Part shown: positions 36,148 to 45,386 of the stretch, piece after piece | Layout of the letters: every line of letters begins with the position of its first letter | Numbering within the stretch: the first letter of the stretch is position 1 | NCBI RefSeq assembly: GCF_039521565.1 | Contig: NZ_BAAACP010000015.1 | Span: 1 to 60,043, forward strand | Reading direction: 5' to 3' | Length of the DNA: 60,043 nucleotides | Origin: Paraclostridium tenue | GTDB taxonomy: Bacteria > Bacillota > Clostridia > Peptostreptococcales > Peptostreptococcaceae | Translations under genes and position numbers: made by a program | Notes under the pieces: model-generated | Seen by the model: the letters and a program-made list of their open reading frames with translations, nothing else | The model's database searches: none | What the model was told of the DNA's origin: nothing

Positions 36148-36194
36148 AAAAAAGTTATTTTTAATAATAAATTATTATTAAAAATAACTTTTTT
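36148..36194 (-). terminator. Terminator of the thioredoxin reductase gene
   Basis: AAAAAAAGTTATTTTTAATAA and its complement, nearly adjacent to the stop at 36201. Confidence 0.8.
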
Positions 36195-36200
36195 ACATAC

Positions 36201-37079
36201 TTATTTATTTTTCATTTTCTCTTCTATTTTTTTCTTATCTAAGTAACTAACAGCATTAAGTGCTGCTATTTGTCCTTGACCTGCTGATTTTAAATACTGA
36301 TATGGCTTACCAGCACAATCACCACATGCAAAACATCCTGGTATATTAGTTTCCATATTTATATTAACTTTTATGTGAACCCCTTCTGTTTCAATTCCCG
36401 GAACTAAAGCTTTTGGTGATGCACTATCCTTCATAACAAAAACGCCATCAACATCTAAATCTTGACTTCTTAATTGTAATTTATTAACTAGTTTATCCCC
36501 TTTTATTTCAAGTGGAAAATCTTTTATAACTTCTATATTTTCATTTAAATTAAGTTCATTTTTATGCATAGGTATGAAATAAGTTTTAGATGCTATTTCA
36601 CTTAAAAAGTTTGCATCTTCTTCTGCTTCATGGTTATAACCTATTACTGCAACTTTTTTATCTCTGTATAAAGGAGCATCACAAGTTGCACAATATCCGA
36701 CACCTTTACCTAAAAATTCTTCTTCTCCTTTTATAGGCTTACCATATTCTACACCTGTAGCTATTATAACTGCACTGGATTCAAAAATCTCATCCCCTGC
36801 CATTAAACTAAAGTAATCGCCCATTGAATACACATTATTTATTTTGGCTTTAGTTATTTCTATTTTCATTTCATCTAAATGAGTTTTAAACTTATCTTTT
36901 AAATCTTTTCCGCTTATATCATAAAAACCTAAATAATTATCTATTGATGGTGCTTTGACTAATTTTGCACTTAAATCATCATTTCCAAATAATATTATTT
37001 TTTTATTTCTTATAGTCGCATTTATAGCAGCCGATATACCTGCTGGTCCACTACCTATTATAGCTATATCATATCTCAT
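36201..37079 (-). CDS. trxB: Thioredoxin reductase, ferredoxin-dependent (FFTR)-like
   Basis: 292 residues, slightly short for TrxB. FAD-binding GSGPAGISAAI at 10-20, redox pair C130-x-x-C133 (GYCATCDAP) and the C-terminal FAD motif FACGDCAGKPYQYLKSAGQG are intact. The NADPH-binding features are not: where TrxB has GxGxxA the sequence is VIGYNHEAEEDA (~145-156), and the HRRxxxR motif is replaced by IPMHKNELN. Loss of both is the described signature of clostridial ferredoxin-dependent flavin thioredoxin reductases. Pairs with the trxA gene 85 bp upstream; a hairpin separates them. Confidence 0.8.
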   Translation of the reverse strand: MRYDIAIIGSGPAGISAAINATIRNKKIILFGNDDLSAKLVKAPSIDNYLGFYDISGKDLKDKFKTHLDEMKIEITKAKINNVYSMGDYFSLMAGDEIFESSAVIIATGVEYGKPIKGEEEFLGKGVGYCATCDAPLYRDKKVAVIGYNHEAEEDANFLSEIASKTYFIPMHKNELNLNENIEVIKDFPLEIKGDKLVNKLQLRSQDLDVDGVFVMKDSASPKALVPGIETEGVHIKVNINMETNIPGCFACGDCAGKPYQYLKSAGQGQIAALNAVSYLDKKKIEEKMKNK

Positions 37080-37124
37080 ATTTATTCACCTTCTTTATTT
37101 ATTTATAAATCAAAGTATATGTAA

Positions 37125-37155
37125 TTTAGGGTGCTAATAATTTAGCACCCTAAAT
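37125..37155 (-). terminator. Terminator or attenuator between trxA and trxB
   Basis: TTTAGGGTGCTAA...TTAGCACCCTAAA perfect hairpin 10 bp after the trxA stop. Confidence 0.75.
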
Positions 37156-37163
37156 AAAATTTC

Positions 37164-37478
37164 TTATAAATGAGCTTCTACTTTAGCTTTTAAACTATCT
37201 TTTGGCATAAATCCTACTAAAGTATCTACAACTTTACCGTCTTTAAATATCATCATAGTTGGAACTGTTGATATTCCGTATTTTTGAGCTAATTCTAAAC
37301 TTTCATCTATATCAACTTTAACAAATTTAGCATCATTTAATTCTTCTGAAACACTTTCAAATACTGGAGCTAGCATTTTACAAGGTCCACACCAAGTTGC
37401 AAAAAAGTCTACAACTACTACCCCTTTATTTTCTTCTACTGCTCCTCTAAAACTTCCTGTATTTACTATTTTAGCCAT
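37164..37478 (-). CDS. trxA: Thioredoxin
   Basis: 104 residues. Active site WCGPCK (C30, C33), cis-Pro in ISTVPTMMIF and the buried Asp in VVVDFFATW are all present. Reduced by the reductase encoded next. GGAGG precedes ATG 37478. Confidence 0.97.
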   Translation of the reverse strand: MAKIVNTGSFRGAVEENKGVVVVDFFATWCGPCKMLAPVFESVSEELNDAKFVKVDIDESLELAQKYGISTVPTMMIFKDGKVVDTLVGFMPKDSLKAKVEAHL

Positions 37479-37612
37479 AGTATTATCCTCCTAATATATA
37501 TTAATTAAATTTACATTCTTTATTATATGCAATAACGTATATTACTATATTTTTGTAAGTTATATACCATTTATTGCTATGTTTTAATTATACCCAAGTG
37601 ATATACTTCAAA

Positions 37613-38845
37613 TCAATTATTTTTTATCTTTTTAGGCAAAACTATATCAAATGTTGTGCCTTTATTTTCTTTAGAATATACATTTATATTTCCTTTTAAA
37701 CTATTTACAATCATTTTGGCTATACTAAGCCCAATTCCAGATCCATCAATATCTTTATTTCTAACATTTTTACTTCTAAAAAACCTATCAAATATTAAAT
37801 TAATTTCATCATTACTTATACCTATGCCACTATCCTTTATAGATATGATAAAATTATTCTCTCTATCATTTACACTTATATTTATAGAATCACCTTTATT
37901 AGTATATTTAAATGCATTATCTATAAATATTAATATAAGCTGTCTTAATTTAGCTTTATCAGTAATTATAATATTACTATTTTTACAAAAGTCATAACTA
38001 AATTGTTTATCATACATATCAGCTATTTCTATATAATCATCACTTATATCTTTTATAAGATTATTTATATCAAATTCTTCTATTTGTAAACTTGTAATAC
38101 TTTCTTCTTTAGTTAAATGTAGTAAATCATTTACCATCTTTTTTAATCTTCTATTTTCTTTCATAGCATCAGCTATAGTTTCTACTTCATCACTTATAGA
38201 ATTTTGAGGATGTTTTAAAATACTTTCTAACTTAGAAGAAATTATAGCTATAGGAGTTCTAAGTTCATGTGATGCATCTTGAATAAACTTAACTTGATTA
38301 TTCCAAGTTGTTTCAATAGGTACTAATGCTTTTTTTGTAAGATATAAAGCAATAAAGTAAGTAATGATTATTGCAAAAATTATTCCAACAAAAAAAATAG
38401 CCATTAACCTATTTAATAATACCATTTCTGAATCTATATTTCTTATTATCTGTATAGTATATCCTGAAATATTAAACTTAATTTCTCTAAATGTGTAGCC
38501 ATTTTCTTTATAAGTACTAAACCCTAAATCCTTACTATTATTATATGGTATAAAATCTTTAAAGTATCCATTAGGAGTAAAATATTTTACTTGATTGTCT
38601 TTATATATATATATAATATTTTGAGGATCTAATAATTTAGGAGCTACATACAAATGATTTCTTTCTAACTGTATTCCAATATACTCTAATTCTTCTTTTA
38701 AATAACTATCTACATTTTTATAAGTTTGGGCTTTAAAATAACCATATATACAAAACGAAAATATTATTAAAAAACTGCCAACAACTGCTATGTTTATTTT
38801 AATTAAGTTTTTCTTCGTTTTTATTAAAATATCATTGTTTATCAT
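37613..38845 (-). CDS. Sensor histidine kinase
   Basis: 410 residues from ATG 38845 (a TTG one codon earlier is possible). Two transmembrane segments (~16-36 and ~150-172) flank a ~110-residue external sensor. HisKA: KFIQDASHELRTPIAIISSKLE; HATPase_c: FIDNAFKYTNKGD, KDSGIGISNDE, GSGIGLSIAKMIV. Start overlaps the end of the response-regulator gene by 14 bases, so translation is coupled. Signal and targets unknown. Confidence 0.92.
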   Translation of the reverse strand: MINNDILIKTKKNLIKINIAVVGSFLIIFSFCIYGYFKAQTYKNVDSYLKEELEYIGIQLERNHLYVAPKLLDPQNIIYIYKDNQVKYFTPNGYFKDFIPYNNSKDLGFSTYKENGYTFREIKFNISGYTIQIIRNIDSEMVLLNRLMAIFFVGIIFAIIITYFIALYLTKKALVPIETTWNNQVKFIQDASHELRTPIAIISSKLESILKHPQNSISDEVETIADAMKENRRLKKMVNDLLHLTKEESITSLQIEEFDINNLIKDISDDYIEIADMYDKQFSYDFCKNSNIIITDKAKLRQLILIFIDNAFKYTNKGDSINISVNDRENNFIISIKDSGIGISNDEINLIFDRFFRSKNVRNKDIDGSGIGLSIAKMIVNSLKGNINVYSKENKGTTFDIVLPKKIKNN

Positions 38846-39506
38846 CAAACATATACCCCACTCTTCTTTTGGTAACTATGTACTTTTGATAATCGTATTT
38901 ACTTAATTTTTTTCTTATATTGCTTATATATACTTCAACTATATCTATTGTAGAATCACTATCCATTCCCCAAATTCTATCAAATATTTGTTCTTTTAAT
39001 AATATAGTTCCTTTATTTAAAATCAGATATTCTAATAAATTAAATTGCTTATTAGGAAGGTCTAATTCTTGTCCATTTATAGTTGCACTTTTTTTATTTA
39101 AATCAAGCTTTAAATCTTTAAATTCTAATATATTTTTATTATCTATCTTTCCTTTTGTTCTTAGCATAGCATATATTCTAGCTACTAACTCTTCCATATA
39201 AAATGGTTTAGTTAAATAATCATTAGCCCCTATCATAAATGCCTTTACTTTGTCATCTAAACTTTCTTTAGCTGTAAGTATTAAAACTAATATGTCTTCA
39301 TTATTTTTTCTTACATTTTCTAATACCTCTATTCCATTCATACCTGGAATCATTAAATCTAGTACAACAAGATCATATATATTTTGATTTATAAGATAAT
39401 AAGCTTCTTCTCCATTACTTGTACTTTCAACTTGAAAGTGATTTTCTAACTCTTTTGTTATACTTTTAAGCAAACTTATATTATCTTCTACTACAAGGAT
39501 TTTCAT
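38832..39506 (-). CDS. OmpR-family response regulator
   Basis: 224 residues. Receiver: VVEDN acidic pair, phospho-Asp in VVLDLMIPG, Thr in ILTAK, Lys in LTKPF. C-terminal winged helix ends with VYISNIRKKLSKYDYQ and TKRRVGYMF. First gene of the pair with the overlapping kinase; AGGAGG before ATG 39506. Confidence 0.93.
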   Translation of the reverse strand: MKILVVEDNISLLKSITKELENHFQVESTSNGEEAYYLINQNIYDLVVLDLMIPGMNGIEVLENVRKNNEDILVLILTAKESLDDKVKAFMIGANDYLTKPFYMEELVARIYAMLRTKGKIDNKNILEFKDLKLDLNKKSATINGQELDLPNKQFNLLEYLILNKGTILLKEQIFDRIWGMDSDSTIDIVEVYISNIRKKLSKYDYQKYIVTKRRVGYMFDDKQ

Positions 39507-39591
39507 AAATACTCCTCCTTTATATTTATATCTATTATTTTAGTATAAAATATAAATATTTACCAATATAAAAACTTTACTATATGTATAT

Positions 39592-39631
39592 AAAAATAGA
39601 CTATCTAAAGTCCTAGATAGTCTATTTTTAT
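39592..39631 (-). terminator. Terminator of the bioY operon
   Basis: AAAAATAGACTATCTA...TAGATAGTCTATTTTT hairpin just after the stop at 39641. Confidence 0.85.
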
Positions 39632-39640
39632 ACTTAATTA

Positions 39641-39937
39641 CTATGCTAAATATTTTTTAAGATTTTCATTTGAAAATTTTATTATTTCTTTATGTAGAAG
39701 ATTTAATTCATGAAGTTCTCCGTTTTTAAGATTATATACTTTATTAGTTACTTCTTCTATTAAATTGAAAAACTCTTCACACTCGTCTTCATTTAAATAA
39801 TCTATCTTATTACTTATGTTTAAAGGTAAATTTAAATCATCATTTTCAACTCCATAAAGCTCTTCATTTTTAATATCTTCAATCATTGCCATAACTATAG
39901 ATATTATATCACTTATATCAAATATATTACTTGTCAT
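39641..39937 (-). CDS. Hypothetical acidic protein
   Basis: 98 residues, Asn/Glu/Leu-rich and predicted largely helical (DISDIISIVMAMIEDIKNEELYG; ECEEFFNLIEEVTNKVYNLK). No motif or family recognised. It begins 20 bp after the DUF1284 gene and probably shares its transcript; AAGGAG lies 11 bases before the ATG. Confidence 0.6.
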   Translation of the reverse strand: MTSNIFDISDIISIVMAMIEDIKNEELYGVENDDLNLPLNISNKIDYLNEDECEEFFNLIEEVTNKVYNLKNGELHELNLLHKEIIKFSNENLKKYLA

Positions 39938-39957
39938 TTGCTAAATTACTCCTTTAA

Positions 39958-40344
39958 TTATAATAATATCAAATCTTTGCAGTTTGTTACTTTATACCAA
40001 CTACAATTTCCACATATATCTTTTATTATATCTTCATTTATATTATTATATATTAAATTTATAATTTCTTCATATTCATATACTCCTGTTTTTATATTAA
40101 AGTATTTCATCACCTTTTTATCCATTTGAACTACACTTTCATTAGTATTACATATTTTATTTTTAATATTGTTAGGACATTTTGAACATAACTTATCTAA
40201 ATCAACTACAACCTCTATCTTTTGATTTTTATTTTCTTTTAGATTATTTATCGTATCTATCATATTTTCTGTAAAATCTTTACTATATCCTCTTCCTATA
40301 AAAGCTTTCATGCATAAAAAGTGATGTGGTCTTATTTTTAACAT
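39958..40344 (-). CDS. DUF1284 domain protein
   Basis: 128 residues. The N-terminal LKIRPHHFLCMKAFIGRGYS with following NM is the DUF1284 signature; cysteines in CSKCPNNIKNKIC and CGNCSWYKVTNC suggest an Fe-S or zinc site. Start ATG 40344 overlaps the bioY stop by seven bases, so translation is coupled. Biological role unknown. Confidence 0.75.
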   Translation of the reverse strand: MLKIRPHHFLCMKAFIGRGYSKDFTENMIDTINNLKENKNQKIEVVVDLDKLCSKCPNNIKNKICNTNESVVQMDKKVMKYFNIKTGVYEYEEIINLIYNNINEDIIKDICGNCSWYKVTNCKDLILL

Positions 40345-40880
40345 GAATATACCTCTTTTTTTATTCTACTTTTAACACTTATGCCTATAGTAGTAGCTAA
40401 ACATATCTTTATTATATCTGCAATTAAAAATGGTACTACACAAACTGTAAATCCTTGTATAATTCCAACACCTGCTACAAATGAATACCATAAAGTTCCT
40501 ATTGAATAATTTATAACTAATGCTAAAATCATAGAAATAATTATCCAATAAACTTTATCATTTCTTTCACTTACATAACCTATAACTAATGCCATTATTG
40601 GAAATGAAATTATAAAGCCTCCAGTATACCCAAAAACTACGCCCATTCCTCCACTCATGCCTGCAAATACAGGCATTCCTATAGCTCCTAATATAACATA
40701 TATCAATTGTGATATAAACCCTTTCTTAGCTCCTAATATTATACCGCTTATAGTTACTGCAAAAACTTGCATTGTAAGTGGAACTGTGGAAAATGGAAGT
40801 GGTATAGAAATTTGAGCTAAAATAGCAGTTATACTTGCAAATATTGCACAAATTATTAAATCTCTAGTACTTAGTTTCAT
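40338..40880 (-). CDS. bioY: Biotin transporter S-component BioY
   Basis: 180 residues, six transmembrane segments. LSTRDLIICAIFASITAILAQISIPLPFSTVPLTMQ is the BioY start; GAIGMPVFAGMSGGMGVVFGYTGGFI is the biotin-pocket loop. Works alone or with a shared ECF module (none here). The neighbouring oxaloacetate decarboxylase uses a biotinylated carrier, explaining the location. The upstream region carries a TTGACA promoter. Confidence 0.93.
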   Translation of the reverse strand: MKLSTRDLIICAIFASITAILAQISIPLPFSTVPLTMQVFAVTISGIILGAKKGFISQLIYVILGAIGMPVFAGMSGGMGVVFGYTGGFIISFPIMALVIGYVSERNDKVYWIIISMILALVINYSIGTLWYSFVAGVGIIQGFTVCVVPFLIADIIKICLATTIGISVKSRIKKEVYSC

Positions 40881-40970
40881 TACTTATCCCCCCTTAGTTA
40901 ACCTTTTTCATATTGTTAGTTTACATTTTAATTGTAACGATTAATCCTTTCAAATGTCAACTTTTTTATT
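40881..40970 (-). promoter_or_regulatory. bioY promoter region with possible BirA-type half-sites
   Basis: On the minus strand, TTGACA is followed by ~18 bp and TACAAT. Downstream of the -10 are TGTAAAC and GGTTAAC half-sites separated by ~16 bp in inverted orientation, loosely like BirA operators. The match is imperfect. Confidence 0.35.
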
Positions 40971-40983
40971 TATAAAGTTAACT

Positions 40984-41044
40984 AAAAAAGCTATTTCAAA
41001 TAAACTTTAAATAATAATCAGTTTAATTTGAAATAGCTTTATAA
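40984..41044 (-). terminator. Terminator of the oxaloacetate decarboxylase operon
   Basis: AAAGCTATTTCAAA...TTTGAAATAGCTTT arms with an inner TAAACT/AGTTTA pairing, just after the beta-subunit stop. Confidence 0.8.
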
Positions 41045-41048
41045 ATTT

Positions 41049-42182
41049 CTATTTAACAAATAATTGTAAAAGAACTCCTGCTGCTACTGCTGAACCTATA
41101 ACTCCAGCAACATTTGGTCCCATAGCATGCATAAGTAAGAAATTTGAAGGATTCTCTTCTTGTCCTACCTTTTGAACTACTCTAGCTGCCATAGGAACTG
41201 CAGAAACCCCTGCTGCACCTATCATCGGGTTAACCTTACCTTTAGTAACCTTATACATTATTTTCCCAAATAATACGCCTGCTGCTGTCCCTACTGAAAA
41301 CGCAACAAGTCCCATAGCTGTTACTCCTAATGTTTGAGGCGTTAAGAAAGTTTTTGCATTAGCTGTAGCTCCAACTGTTAAACCAAGTATTATAGTTATT
41401 ATATATAATAATGGTCCTGTAGCAGTTTCAACTAATTTTGGAACTACTCCACTTTCTTTTATTAAGTTTCCAAACATAAGCATTCCTATAAGTGGTGCTG
41501 CAGTTGGTAGTAACCCTATAACTAAAATCATTATAACTATAGGAAATACTATTTTTTCAGTTTTAGAAACTGGTCTTAATTGTTCCATTTTAACCATACG
41601 CTCTTCTTTAGTAGTTAAAGCTCTTATTATAGGTGGTTGTATAACTGGAACTAATGCCATATATGAATAAGCTGCTAATGCTATTGTTCCTAATAAATGT
41701 GGAGCTAATTTTCCTGTTAAAAATATTGCTGTCGGTCCATCTGCTCCACCTATTATTCCTATAGATGCAGCTTCTGGCCCTGTAAATTTTAAAAGTATAG
41801 CTCCCATAAATGCAAAAAATACTCCAAATTGAGCTGCAGCCCCTAATAAAAGTGTTTTAGGATTTGCAATTATTGGTCCAAAATCTGTACTAGCCCCTAT
41901 ACATAAAAATATTAGTGGCGGATATATTCCTAGTTTAGTTCCTTGATATAAGTAATATAATAACCCTCCATTTTCAGAGTCTGTAGCTGCTTTCATTAAA
42001 TCAACACCTGGCATATTAGCAAGTAACATACCTATAGATATTGGTATTAAAAGATATGGTTCATATCCTTTAGCTATAGCTAAGTATAAAAATATACAAG
42101 CTATTAAAATCATTATTATTTGTCTATAATCTACCATTGCAAATCCCGTATTTGCAAAGAAAGTCTGTAACATTTCTAACAC
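41049..42182 (-). CDS. oadB: Na+-translocating decarboxylase beta subunit
   Basis: 377 residues, ~10-11 transmembrane segments. Family hallmarks: FLCIGASTDFGPIIANPKTLLLGAAAQFG and GIIGGADGPTAIF (the Asp of GGADGP takes part in decarboxylation and Na+ transport), plus GAAGVSAVPMAARVVQ and HAMGPNVAGVIGSA. Decarboxylates carboxybiotin while exporting Na+. Starts at GTG 42182 after GGGGGG. Last gene of the four-gene operon. Confidence 0.93.
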   Translation of the reverse strand: MLEMLQTFFANTGFAMVDYRQIIMILIACIFLYLAIAKGYEPYLLIPISIGMLLANMPGVDLMKAATDSENGGLLYYLYQGTKLGIYPPLIFLCIGASTDFGPIIANPKTLLLGAAAQFGVFFAFMGAILLKFTGPEAASIGIIGGADGPTAIFLTGKLAPHLLGTIALAAYSYMALVPVIQPPIIRALTTKEERMVKMEQLRPVSKTEKIVFPIVIMILVIGLLPTAAPLIGMLMFGNLIKESGVVPKLVETATGPLLYIITIILGLTVGATANAKTFLTPQTLGVTAMGLVAFSVGTAAGVLFGKIMYKVTKGKVNPMIGAAGVSAVPMAARVVQKVGQEENPSNFLLMHAMGPNVAGVIGSAVAAGVLLQLFVK

Positions 42183-42208
42183 ATCAACGCCCCCTATTTA
42201 TTATACGA

Positions 42209-42565
42209 TTATCCTATTTGTACTAAGCTATCTCCAAGGTTTACATTCTGACCCTTTTCTACATCAACAGAAACAACTGTTCCATCTATCGGAGCTACTA
42301 TTTCATTTTCCATCTTCATAGCTTCCAGTATAGCTACTACTTGACCTTTCTTAACTGACTCCCCATTTTTAACCATTATATTTACTATAGTTCCTGGCAT
42401 TGGTGCATCTATTGATTCTCCTAAACCATTAGACGCTACTTCTTTTTTAGGTTGTTGTGGTGTCTTTTGAACTGTAGGCTCTGGATTTTGTCCCTTTTGA
42501 ACTTCTTCTATTTCAACTTCATAAACTTTTCCATTTAATTTTATATGATATGTCTTAGCGCTCAT
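42209..42565 (-). CDS. Biotin carrier subunit of the decarboxylase
   Basis: 118 residues. A C-terminal biotinyl domain with the EAMKMEN biotinylation site (Lys at ~86) follows a Pro/Gln/Lys linker (~25-45) and an N-terminal strand segment. In many bacteria this domain is fused to OadA; here it is free, as in glutaconyl-CoA-type or clostridial systems. Moves CO2 from the alpha subunit to OadB. Confidence 0.93.
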   Translation of the reverse strand: MSAKTYHIKLNGKVYEVEIEEVQKGQNPEPTVQKTPQQPKKEVASNGLGESIDAPMPGTIVNIMVKNGESVKKGQVVAILEAMKMENEIVAPIDGTVVSVDVEKGQNVNLGDSLVQIG

Positions 42566-42611
42566 TTTTATCTCTCCCTCAAATATTTTATTATATATTT
42601 ATATAAATAAT

Positions 42612-42911
42612 TTATTTTATTCTAGTTATTTTCTTTACATGAAGATTAGGATTTATTTTCCCCTCTCCTGCCATTATAGATGCTGCAAGTGCAACTACTA
42701 TTCTATCTTCTTCATCATCGTAGTAAGTACTATCTTGACTCACTGGTAAATCTCTTTTTACTAATTCTTCTTTAACTTTTGGTTTTGTTTTAAATATATA
42801 TTTAAATGAAGATAGTACAAGAGATATCAATATCAAAGTCAAAAATACTATAGTCATACTTGATATAGTTATATTAATGGCTTCCATTATACTTATTTCA
42901 TTACCAAACAT
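42612..42911 (-). CDS. oadG: Oxaloacetate decarboxylase gamma subunit (OadG-like)
   Basis: 99 residues. One N-terminal transmembrane helix (~12-32), a charged linker, then DEEDRIVVALAASIMAGEGKINP and VKKITRIK, typical of OadG/Na+-pump small subunits. Anchors and stabilises the complex. Lies 17 bp after oadA. Confidence 0.85.
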   Translation of the reverse strand: MFGNEISIMEAINITISSMTIVFLTLILISLVLSSFKYIFKTKPKVKEELVKRDLPVSQDSTYYDDEEDRIVVALAASIMAGEGKINPNLHVKKITRIK

Positions 42912-42928
42912 TAATTATCACCCATTTT

Positions 42929-44329
42929 CTACATAGTTACTGTTATATAGTGAATTTTATTTTCTTCACTTAATACTTCTTCTTTTTTTGGATTATACTT
43001 ATTTTCTAAAAAATTTGGTGCTACTTGTGGGAATAATGCATATGTTAATACATCTTCATCACATTTAACTAATTCTCCAGCTTCTAACTTTATCTTTTCA
43101 AATTCTGGTTCTAAAAGATCTGCAGGTCTTATAGTTATAACTTCTTCTTCACCTATTATCTTTTTCTTTATTTCTTCATCAATAGGTGCTGGTGCTTTTC
43201 CATATTGTCCTTTTACATAATCTTTAATTTCTTTTGGTACTAATTTATATCTTTCTCCAGTTAATACATTAAATAATGCTTGAGTTCCTACCATTTGACT
43301 CATAGGTGTAACTAATGGTGGATATCCAAGATCTGCTCTCACTCTTGGAACTTCTCTTAAAACATCTTCATATTTTTCTGTTGCATTTTGTTGTTTTAAT
43401 TGAGATAGTAAGTTTGATAACATACCACCTGGAACCTTGTAGTTTAACGTTTGAGGTTCTGTCAACAATACTTTAGGGTTTAAAGTACCGTTTTCCATAT
43501 ACTTATCTCTTATAGGTTTAAAATACTCTGCAACCTCTAATAAAGCTTCCATATTTAAATTTGGATTTCTATCCATTTCACTAAATGTTACTGCTAAAGA
43601 CTCAGTTGGAGGTTGAGATGTACCTCCTGAAAATGGAGATATTGCAGTATCTATTATATCAACTCCAGCTTCTACGGCCTTCATATATATCATATCAGCT
43701 ATACCACTTGTACAGTGCGTATGTAGTTCTATAGGTAAATTAGTTATCTCTTTCATTTTTTTTACTAAATCATAAGCATTATATGGTGTTAAAACCCCAG
43801 CCATATCTTTTATGCATATAGAATCAGCCCCCATAGATTCCATAGTTTTTAATAATTTTAAATAATACTCTGTAGTATGAACATCACTTGTTGTATATGA
43901 TATTGCACATTGACAATGTCCACCATATTTTTTTATAGCTTTCATAGATGCTTCTATATTTCTTACATCATTTAAAGCATCAAATACTCTTATTATGTCG
44001 ATACCGTTTTCCAAAGAAAGTTTAATAAACTTATCAACTAAATCATCGGCATAGTTTCTATATCCTAAAAGATTTTGTCCCCTTAAAAGCATTTGTAATT
44101 TAGTATTTTTAACTCTTTTTTTTATTTCTCTTAATCTTTCCCATGGATCTTCGTTTAAAAAACGTATGCATGCATCAAATGTCGCTCCACCCCAAACTTC
44201 CATAGAGTGATATCCTACCTTATCCATAGTTTCTAATATAGGTAGTATTTCTTCTGTAGTTAACCTTGTAGCAATTAAAGACTGATGCCCATCTCTTAAT
44301 GCTGTTTCAGTTATTTTTAACTGACTCAC
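42929..44329 (-). CDS. oadA: Oxaloacetate decarboxylase alpha subunit (carboxyltransferase)
   Basis: 466 residues from GTG 44329 after GAGGAT. HMGL-like TIM barrel: TETALRDGHQSL with the metal Asp, EVWGGATFDACIRFL, the catalytic Lys in CIKDMAGVLTPY and metal His pair in ELHTHCTSG; then the conserved PYC/OADA domain to ~460. No biotinyl domain at the C-terminus (it is encoded separately). With oadG, the carrier and oadB directly downstream, this is a Na+ pump rather than a pyruvate carboxylase fragment. First gene of the operon. Confidence 0.93.
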   Translation of the reverse strand: MSQLKITETALRDGHQSLIATRLTTEEILPILETMDKVGYHSMEVWGGATFDACIRFLNEDPWERLREIKKRVKNTKLQMLLRGQNLLGYRNYADDLVDKFIKLSLENGIDIIRVFDALNDVRNIEASMKAIKKYGGHCQCAISYTTSDVHTTEYYLKLLKTMESMGADSICIKDMAGVLTPYNAYDLVKKMKEITNLPIELHTHCTSGIADMIYMKAVEAGVDIIDTAISPFSGGTSQPPTESLAVTFSEMDRNPNLNMEALLEVAEYFKPIRDKYMENGTLNPKVLLTEPQTLNYKVPGGMLSNLLSQLKQQNATEKYEDVLREVPRVRADLGYPPLVTPMSQMVGTQALFNVLTGERYKLVPKEIKDYVKGQYGKAPAPIDEEIKKKIIGEEEVITIRPADLLEPEFEKIKLEAGELVKCDEDVLTYALFPQVAPNFLENKYNPKKEEVLSEENKIHYITVTM

Positions 44330-44644
44330 TATATCCTCACACTCCTAAATAAAAATATATACCCAATATAAATTTTACCTCGCTTATATTATATACTGCT
44401 TTATTTAATTTCTAAAGCATTTTTAGTATTTTTTTATATTTTTTTAGCATATTTTTTTTAAAGGTTATTTTTTGTTAAGTATTTGACGTATCTTTTTTAT
44501 TTATATATATTAACAAACTATTTTAAATGATAAAATTAATTTAACTTTTCATATATTTTAGTATTATTTAAATAATATTATTTTTTATCAATTTTTTAAA
44601 CTTTATTTTAATCTCATCTTTAAAATTAAAAACTTTAGCTTAAT
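44330..44644. other. AT-rich intergenic region upstream of oadA
   Basis: No gene or known riboswitch seen. It must contain the operon promoter, which I could not place firmly. Confidence 0.5.
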
Positions 44645-44681
44645 AAAAAATATAGGATACTCACTTGAATACCCTATAAAG
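44645..44681 (-). terminator. Terminator of the signal peptidase gene
   Basis: On the minus strand TATAGGGTATTC...GAGTATCCTATA followed by T6. Confidence 0.8.
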
Positions 44682-44699
44682 AAAATTAAATATTTAATT

Positions 44700-45233
44700 T
44701 TAATTTACTATCCCAACTTCTTTAAATGGAAATAATCTAACTCCAACTTTCCCTATAATATCACTTTTATTTACCAGTCCAACGTCTTTATCTCTACTAT
44801 CTTTGCTTAATAATCTATTATCTCCCATAGCAAAATAACAGTCATCAGGTATAACAACATCTACATCACCACAAGTATAATCATCATTTATATAAGGTTC
44901 ATCAATTAATTTATCATTTATATAGACTTTTCCATTTTTTATAATCAAATGTTCTTTAGGTAAGCCTATAATTCTTTTAATCAAACTTTTTTTGCTACCT
45001 TTATTATCTTTTAATTCAGTTTTAAAAACTACTATATCCCCTCTATTTGGCATATTTTTTTTATAAGCAAATTTATTTATTATTAAATAATCTTCGGTAT
45101 TTAATGTTGGATACATGGATTCTCCACTAACTACAGTTGGTACAATAAAATAAGTTACTATAAGCCCCATACATATAGCTAATGTTATAACTTTTATCCA
45201 TTCAACAGTTTTATTTATAATTTTAGCTTTCAA
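44700..45233 (-). CDS. lepB: Signal peptidase I
   Basis: 177 residues. One N-terminal transmembrane segment (~14-32), catalytic Ser39 in SGESMYPTL, catalytic Lys86 in LIKRIIGLPKE, and the GDNRLLSKDSRD box. Cleaves signal peptides of exported proteins, with its active site outside the membrane. TTG 45233, seven bases after GGGGTG, is preferred to GTG 45242 inside that site. Confidence 0.92.
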   Translation of the reverse strand: MKAKIINKTVEWIKVITLAICMGLIVTYFIVPTVVSGESMYPTLNTEDYLIINKFAYKKNMPNRGDIVVFKTELKDNKGSKKSLIKRIIGLPKEHLIIKNGKVYINDKLIDEPYINDDYTCGDVDVVIPDDCYFAMGDNRLLSKDSRDKDVGLVNKSDIIGKVGVRLFPFKEVGIVN

Positions 45234-45330
45234 TATAATCACCCCATATATTTATTTATGTATTTAGCTTTCTATTTTTATAAATATATGTCCTTTGATA
45301 TTTTCTAGCTTTCGTACTCTATATTCTTGC

Positions 45331-45370
45331 ATAAAAAAACCCTAGCTAACATTTTGTTACCTAGGGTTAC
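45331..45370 (-). terminator. Terminator of the yjjI-yjjW operon
   Basis: AACCCTAGCTAACA...TGTTACCTAGGGTT hairpin (one mismatch) with adjoining A tract. Confidence 0.85.
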
Positions 45371-45386
45371 ATATATACTTATTTTA

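Noticed and set aside
42929..44329. Pyruvate carboxylase subunit B
   Set aside because: No biotin carboxylase gene is adjacent, and the beta and gamma membrane subunits follow directly, so a Na+-pumping decarboxylase is the better call.
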